Shown one piece after another: positions 57,546-64,000 of a stretch of DNA of 64,000 nt (position 1 is the stretch's first letter; every line of letters begins with the position of its first letter). The stretch lies in NCBI GenBank assembly GCA_026874595.1, contig CM049308.1, positions 72,514,624 through 72,578,623 on the forward strand, in the 5' to 3' direction. Source of the DNA: Sipunculus nudus (Eukaryota; Annelida; Sipuncula; Golfingiida; Sipunculidae). The notes under the pieces were generated by a model. That model was not told where the DNA came from and did not search any database. It was given only the letters and a program-made list of their open reading frames with translations. Made by a program: the position numbers and the translations under genes.

Positions 57546-60121
57546 GGTTTGATCTTTTCCCACGAGCTATAGTCTGTTCCTCAAAAGGGTGCCCATTGAA
57601 ATTTGACAATATTTTCATAAACTGGCAGATTAATTGCAGATGGCATGTTGCAACGAAAGAACGGGGTGTTAGCCTAATTTACTATAATTAAATTATAATC
57701 ATAACTAGCAAAATATTAAAGCAATGTAATTAAATAGATATATGAGAAAACAGTCTATATTTTATAACACATCAACCCCATTCATGAAGGTCAAGGTCAC
57801 TGGTCACATGCTTAAACAACTGCACTTGAAAGCCCCTGATTGGCTAATAACTGGTCATAAATATTCTAAAAAATACAGTTGTCTGCAGCCTATGGCAGAC
57901 GCCACGTCACTTGGCCACAAGATTCAGAAGAACCAGAGGGTTGCAAAATATAAATTTTGGTTTTTGTTATGAGGTTTTACATCTTATATTAGGCCTTTAG
58001 TCCCTCATCAGCTTTAAGATGTGTGATAATATTTGAGTTTAAGAGAATAATTGCAAAATTTCAATGGGCGCCCTTTCGTGGATTATATTGGACTCTGCAG
58101 GGACCATGGTACAAGGAACTATTATTGTGGGATTGCTCAATGAAGCCGGACACATGCCAAAGATGCCGAAACTAACTTTTTCACTTATATATTTTGAGAA
58201 ATAACAAACACGATCTTTTTGTCGATAAATCATACCCGAACGATTAGTATCAGTCGCCGCCACGAGATGTCGCTAGTGTGCGGGAAAGGACCTATTAGAA
58301 CGCTCAGGCATTGTTGGGTACGATGTACATACCTGAAAGTGCACCTTTTCCAAGGGCAGAGCTTGTCAGTTAATAGGTGTGGTGATAGAAAAATAAGATA
58401 CATATATGATAATAAATAAGAAACGCCTAATAGAAATACTACTAGCATCGATGCATCATTTCTTTGGGTACCAAGTAAGATAAACATGAGCTTTTAAAAA
58501 CCAGTTGGTCTGAAGCGACTTTTTAAATTTAAAAGAGGTTTCAATGATCAATGATGAAGTAAATAAACCAGGTTAACTTCAAGTCAGAAACAGCTTGGAG
58601 AAAGAGAATATAAAGATATGTTCAGGGTTCAAACCATACACATGTAAGAATATATCTATATATTTAATTTAGCCTATATAAGCCTAATGCATATATCCAT
58701 CGTATGTATATATTATAACCACTTAATATCACGCCCCATGCAGCCTCGGAGTATAGTGATAACGACAATGGAGGTTTCTTATTTATAAAATGCCCCTGTT
58801 TATCAATAATGCACTTTAAAACTCCCTCTTCTCATTAACGTGTATGCTTTTACTTATCTGTAATTCTTTGTTATGTAACCTAGCACCGAAGGCTGCCGTC
58901 TCACGCGAGCAACTATCGGCAATAGACTGGACTTTCCGCACCACTATATGGCCTAGCAATCGTTAACTATTCATTTCTGTACGTTCCCATGTCCCCTAAC
59001 TTATAATTAAATAGATTAATTCAACAATGCAGTAGATAACTACTTGCACATGCCCAATTTAATGCCCATAGCTTGTGGCTATGTATTTTAAATTCATTTC
59101 GCTGTTGAAGCTGAATATTCTGGTATAATAGTGTGCACTATAGACTCTTCATGGTAATTGGATCACTGACTTTACAAACCATTGGGGCAATGATATTGAA
59201 GCAATTTTTGTCCGTATCCAGATTCTAGCTCTTTTCCTGTGTCTGCGAGATTGCAATATTTCCCATGCTATTATTTTATAAATATACACACAGGCGGGTT
59301 GAGTGGCCTAAAGCAGGAACTTTTGTGGTAAATTTAAATTTTAAACTAGCAAATCAAGATTGCTATGGATGAAAAACGTATTTGGTTCAAATTTTAAGAA
59401 TAAGCGATACTAATTTGTCACAAAAAATGTCCATTTCTATGCTTCCATGGTCAGAGATTGTAGTAACTTGAGCACACAGGAATATTTTGGTCCAGTTTTT
59501 GTTACATAATATGCAAATCATGGTCTATTCTCTTCAAAATTTTCGGATATTGCATGTGGCAAGAAAACAACGGTTAATTCAAAAACACAAAAATATGAAC
59601 GGTAAACATGAACACTAGTTCAACCTGGCCCATTTGCCCATATCATCTTTAGTCTGTAAAAATCCTCGCCTCTGAACTTGATACTGAAGTGTTGATTTAC
59701 GAAGCAAGTAGTAAATAGGACAGTGAACTTGACCGTGTTTTCTCACTGTTGTTGACGTGCCGGGAGGTTTCTGTTCACAGGCGGCCATGATAAGAGTCAC
59801 AATTCTACATGTTGTTTTAGACCGGACTTGTTAACAGTGATGCTGGCGTTTTGAATGATGCAATGTTCTCGAATTTCAAAGATCCCTGATGGACCATGTT
59901 GATAGCTGCCTAGCCAAGAAATGTAAAATTCCATATGTATAATCAAGAAATATTAGAAGATTGTATAAATACTGGAAAATGCATAATTGATAGAGCTTGC
60001 TAGACGACACGTAACTATTGGAACCCTTACAATGAAATTACTAAAGGTAATACATGCCGGAGAAAACAGCACTTGTTGTTCCTGTTGTTTAACGGTTTAA
60101 GGTCGAAGTCCTCAGGTCATC
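57546..60121. other. Non-coding, no gene recognised
   Basis: Mostly unique AT-rich DNA. A CTCF-like motif is at 58257-58275. No exon recognised. Confidence 0.5.
58257..58275 (+). promoter_or_regulatory. CTCF-like motif (GCCACGAGATGTCGCTA)
   Basis: It resembles CCACnAGATGGCGCT with T for G at one core position. About 1.8 kb downstream of the USP stop. Confidence 0.35.
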
Positions 60122-60364
60122 GGGGGCCTGGACAGTTAATGGGTAATTAAAACGTTCGGCTCTCACCGCTGGCTACCCAGGTTCGAACACCAGTATGGGT
60201 ATATGAGAACTGGTTGTAGTTGCCCTTCCATGGCCTGTGGTTTTCCCTTGTTCTCCGGTTTTGCTCTTCCCCTAAAGAGACTACTGAACGCCATCATCCG
60301 GGCCATCGAGGGTGTCTTGATAAGTTATAATAACTATTTGAACAATCCCTGTAAAATAAATAAG
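60122..60364 (+). mobile_element. tRNA-derived SINE, second copy, plus strand
   Basis: A head with A-box-like 'gacagttaatgggtaatt' and B box GGTTCGAACAC, then 'tagttgcccttcca', a TTCTCCGGTTTTGC block, 'actgaacgccatcat' and a tail ending 'gtaaaataaataag'. The block order is that of the minus-strand copy at 44444-44664. Confidence 0.7.
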
Positions 60365-61804
60365 TTTATATTAAATTGTTAGTGGTGTGAAAATTTGCCT
60401 TACTTGTTCATTTCATTAGGAAGAAACCTGCATGTAACTTTCGCTCCTGGAGACAATATATATATATATATATCTCTCACACACACACACACACATATAT
60501 ATATATTGGTGTTGGCGTACTCATTTCGTGGAGGTTCCGACTACCTAGATCCGAATTTTTAAACATGCGACACCCGAGTCCAGACCCTGTGCCAGAACGG
60601 GTGTTATAAGACCAATGAGAATTGGATGCACAATGCGGTACCCTTACCTGTACGCTCCGTAAGCAGCGGTTTCGCTACGCTCAACTATTCGCTACACTAC
60701 CCGCTGCATTAAACCGCGGTAGCGGTGAGGTTTGGCCCCAGGCAATGCTGTCTCTGTGGAATTCCCCCTGCGTAATGTTTTACCAAACACATTGCAGGTA
60801 TCACCATGCACAATCGAATGTTCTTCGAGGTACTTTACATTGCTTTGGAAAGCGCTTGGTAGCACAGACTTTTTCCACTCCCATTGGATTACACAAGATG
60901 CAATCGTCAACTTTCAACACATTCTTTTTACTAGCTGATTTGCCTGAGGTCAGTTATCCCCCAAGGTCTTCATATTTCCTGTATTGCCGTGCAATACGAG
61001 CTTGCCACGGGCATAGCTATGTTTTTTACACGCTAAGCCAATCAGATTTATTCTACCAGCTCTGCAGATTTGTTTAAACGCAGAGCGAATCGGATTTTAC
61101 TTTATCTAGCGCAAACTGACTGGGTGTTGCCAATCCTGATAACTCCTGCTTTTTCTCACAGCATATGAGTGGAAGGTCACCGGGCCGGAAGGTCACGCGC
61201 TGTGTTCAGAGCGTATATGCGGGACCATGCTCTCATTGGTCTGATTAATTCTTTGCTCCGGGGCACCCTGGTGGTGGAACCCAGAGAATCTTGCTATACA
61301 AAGCAGCGGTTACAAGAAAGGAGATCTGGGACGACTTCAGTGAATAACCGCTGCGTTGGAAGCGTAATGATAAGCAAGCACCTTCCATGATGCTCCGTAT
61401 ATCTAGGCTGTTTAAACGGTTGATTATTCCTTCATGTCCTTCATGCTCAGCCTAGGTCTCCTCAGGTACAAGTGCGCCAGCCACACATACCTCTTCATGG
61501 CATTCTTCTTTTTAGTCTATTTGTCTTCCTATCTTAATGATCCTTTTAAATGAACGCTGCTGCAAGCAGCTTCTTCTTCTTCTTCTTCTTCTTGTAAATC
61601 CAATACAGTCTGATGTGGCTCTATAATGTAGAAAGAATTATTGCAAATCCTACCCTTCATTCCTTTTTATAGGAAAACTGAGAGAGTCTGTTTGTCGGCG
61701 ACAGGGTCGAGGCTGGTCGTGGCTTAAAGCGGGTGATTGCAGGATGAACTCTTCGTGCATTGTCGCCAGAGTGTTTGTATATTAAAAGAACCCATTCATA
61801 TATC
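60365..61804. other. No gene recognised; unassigned 151-codon open frame and (CTT)n
   Basis: A GC-richer patch (about 60600-61390) has a 151-codon plus-strand frame (60622-61077) without any motif I recognise, and overlapping frames on the other strand. 'gcagcggtt' occurs at both ends of the patch. It may be a repeat or an unknown exon. A (CTT)n run is at 61570-61593. Confidence 0.3.
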
Positions 61805-62115
61805 CAGTGGCGTCAATTTATCTTCAAGGGGTGGGGGAATGACCCTCAGGCTAGGGAGGGTAATTTGTTTTAGAAATAACACACACACACATACATATAC
61901 GATTAATATTTCATAGTAAACTCAGAAATTTAACCATAGTCAATAATTCTCGTATTTAATATATTTTTTTTCCAATATATAAATGATATTCTCTGAATAC
62001 CAGGAGGAGGGGGGGGGGGTTGATTACAATGACCATCCCCCCTTGCTAAAAAGTGTGTGTGTGGGGGGGGGGATATATACCTCCCGCCCCCCCCCACTCC
62101 TAATTGACGCCCCTG
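61805..62115. mobile_element. Short element with CAGTGGCGTCAATTTA / TAATTGACGCCCCTG ends
   Basis: The inverted ends agree apart from one substitution and one base of length. The interior holds G tracts (about 62009-62019 and 62063-62072) and a C tract (62087-62095). No target duplication was recognised. Similar in style to the CAGGGG elements at 9128 and 10069. Confidence 0.55.
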
Positions 62116-63360
62116 TCGATATGGGACTAGCATTAAATAACCTTTTTATTAAATTTGTTTATATATTGTGTGTGTGTTGTGTTGGGGGGGGGGGGGGGGG
62201 TCCGCTAAAATGCCCACCGATCGTAACCAAAACACGTCCAATAAGTACATCTGGCGTCAAAGCGGACAAACCAGTTTTTGCAAATGACAAAAGATGTTTC
62301 AAATGCTCTTACCAAAAACTACTACTGATCTTTCAACTTACTCACGTACACCATCAGTGACCTGTATCACATGCTTTTATTTTTTTGTCAACATGGGCAC
62401 ATTTGCAGTCTTTAATAAAAACAAGGGACCCATGGGTCACGGTGCTCAGCTGAAGTTGATCTTGAAGGTAAAACTCTAAAATTATATCAAATGAAGATAA
62501 AGTTTTAGAAGAAGAGGTAAAAAAGGCCTTGGTTGGTTGATATGATTGAAGAAATGGTTGCAAATAATATTTTGTAATCTGACCAAGTGTTTCCTAATGT
62601 GGGAACTGAAGCATGTAAGCAATTTTTGAATATAAGATCTATAATACTACCACGATCATTGTTTTGCTTTTTAATAAGCTGTTGACAGTCCAGCAGTATT
62701 TGTCCAATCTGATCCTATTTTTTTATTAAAACAAAAATCTTTTTCTAATTCATAAATTATATACAGTTCCCATAACGTTCACAATACACAGGTGAAAGGA
62801 CTTGATGGTGGGTGCAGGGGAAGGAGATAAAGATGAGAGTTACAATATCCCTCAATATACATACAGGATATGAAATTTACTTCAGTAGTGCTTACGGGTT
62901 TAAGTTAATTCATAATTATTAAATATTCAAAAACAGGCAGAGAGATGGAATACAAAGCAAATCACTTTAATTCTTATTTTACAGAGGCAGGAAAATTATG
63001 AAGAAAAGTTTGCATTAGGTCCTCAATTTTTATTATATCAATTATATCAATTATTTTATATATTTTACTATACATTTACAGTATAACATATATTTATCTG
63101 AATAATTAAGTTGATTCGCAATTTTAAATGACATCAACATAAATAGCTAATTTGGTCAGGTAACATCACATTATCCACACAGATGTATTTATTTATTTTT
63201 TTTATAAAATACAATTTTTAAATTTACGAAACACAGCAAAACACAGATGGACACAGAACACAACTGGTTCCTACTGCTGTATAAATGTTCATCGTCAATA
63301 AATCACTATTCGCGTGTAGTACACCGAATGTTCTTGTAGAGCCCTGGATCAACGGCTCTC
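62116..63360. other. AT-rich non-coding, no gene recognised
   Basis: A 17-base G tract is at 62184-62200. Otherwise nothing recognised. Confidence 0.5.
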
Positions 63361-63469
63361 ACCTCTGTAGTTTACTTGAGCCCTCCAGTATCACGTTATC
63401 GAATATATGAACTTTCGCGGCGAAATTCAGCACCATCACAGTCTTGCGTCAAGAGAAAGTCCCTTACCC

Positions 63470-63731
63470 GTTTCTGGAAGTCCTTCTGCAAACACTACAA
63501 CTGTCTCTTAAGTGCTTCACAGAGTATCAACTAGGTGGTTGACTGTCTCTAGGCACAGACGCAATCTCTCAACTGTATACACAGTATTTATCAGACCAGC
63601 CGGTCGGTTCTGCTGAAACCCTCAGGCGACACTAGCTTCACGTAGCCCGGCGGCTCTTCTTCAATTGTACTTGGTTTCACGCCTTATAAGAGACTCCTGA
63701 CGTCACAACACCCAGTAGTCTCTCCGCCAAT
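63470..63731 (-). promoter_or_regulatory. Candidate minus-strand promoter (CCAAT, CRE, TATA)
   Basis: On the minus strand in order: ATTGG at 63731-63727, TGACGTCA at 63705-63698 and CTTATAAG at 63690-63683. Transcription would start near 63655 and run left. A donor-like GGGTAAGG follows at about 63474. A second ATG-initiated segment (63436-63363, MVLNFAAK...) ends at a consensus AG/GTGAG. It could be a gene start or an LTR-like repeat. No protein is recognised. Confidence 0.35.
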
Positions 63732-63788
63732 CAGCACTTCCATCCACGATGTCCGTTTTCATTACACATCAAACCTAAGTAGGACACG

Positions 63789-63802
63789 CCCCCCCCCCCC
63801 CC
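63789..63802. repeat. 14-base C tract
   Basis: Pure homopolymer near the window end. Confidence 0.9.
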
Positions 63803-64000
63803 GGAGACAATTTCGTAGGAAAGCAATCCTCAGCAAGTTAAGATCTTTACACAGCGCTTTACCTATAGGCCTGCTACCTCTATCGTAAGCGCTGTTTGTT
63901 TTGACCTCGTATCCTGAATCGCTGCACCAGAGGGGGAGCACTGTATTTTGTTCCAATCAGATAAGACCCTGTGCTGGAAGACAAAAAAAAAAAAACAAAA

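Overview
The window is eukaryotic and metazoan. It has a spliced universal stress protein (USP) gene with GT/AG introns, a tRNA-Pro gene with pol III signals, a Ty3/gypsy LTR retrotransposon, LINE reverse-transcriptase relics, tRNA-derived SINEs and very many short inverted-repeat elements. Abundant (TA)n, long G/C homopolymer tracts, SINEs with a conserved central block and a multi-exon animal-type USP fit a spiralian, most likely a mollusc. This is inference from composition and repeat style; no species can be named. Nothing bacterial, viral or organellar was seen.

Layout. 1-17.3 kb is AT-rich intergenic DNA with non-autonomous elements: an inverted-repeat element at 4187-4752, CAGGGG-ended elements at 9128-9324 and 10069-10362, and a Tc1/mariner-like relic family. 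A possible first exon of a minus-strand gene lies at 6573-6595. 16.6-20.6 kb holds tandem arrays: degenerate ~140 bp units, a 49 bp array with an octamer motif in every unit, and a ~1.2 kb, 59 bp minisatellite with two kinds of higher-order structure. 21-24 kb has a LINE relic, a SINE and a GAGGAC-rich element. 24684-28831 is a complete, apparently very young Ty3/gypsy element with one 1204-codon gag-pol frame. 29-36 kb contains relics, a CCAAT/ATTGG palindromic array and repeats with nuclear-receptor-type half-sites. 37.1-39.7 kb is a tandem segmental duplication with a ~725 bp period. 41.1-41.5 kb has tRNA-Pro(TGG) and, 160 bp away, a 111 bp palindromic fold-back insertion with a perfect 9 bp target duplication. 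45129-56462 is the four-exon USP gene (151 aa), with introns full of repeats. 57-64 kb is intergenic with SINEs and CAGGGG-type elements, and possibly a minus-strand promoter near 63.7 kb.

The strongest unusual observation is in the LTR retrotransposon. The primer-binding position has no visible tRNA 3'-end match. Instead, 15 nt starting one base after the 5' LTR (24870-24884) are the exact reverse complement of 15 nt inside the LTR (24795-24809), just after an initiator-like TCAGTT. This is the geometry of Tf1/sushi-type self-primed reverse transcription, and the gag-pol start codon begins on the last base of the pairing block. Other leads are the 111 bp palindromic transposon, several CTCF-like motifs (one inside a mobile element), and the octamer array.

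Only two gene-level calls are firm for the host (USP and tRNA-Pro) and one for a mobile element (gag-pol). Most other open frames are short, of low complexity, or belong to repeats.
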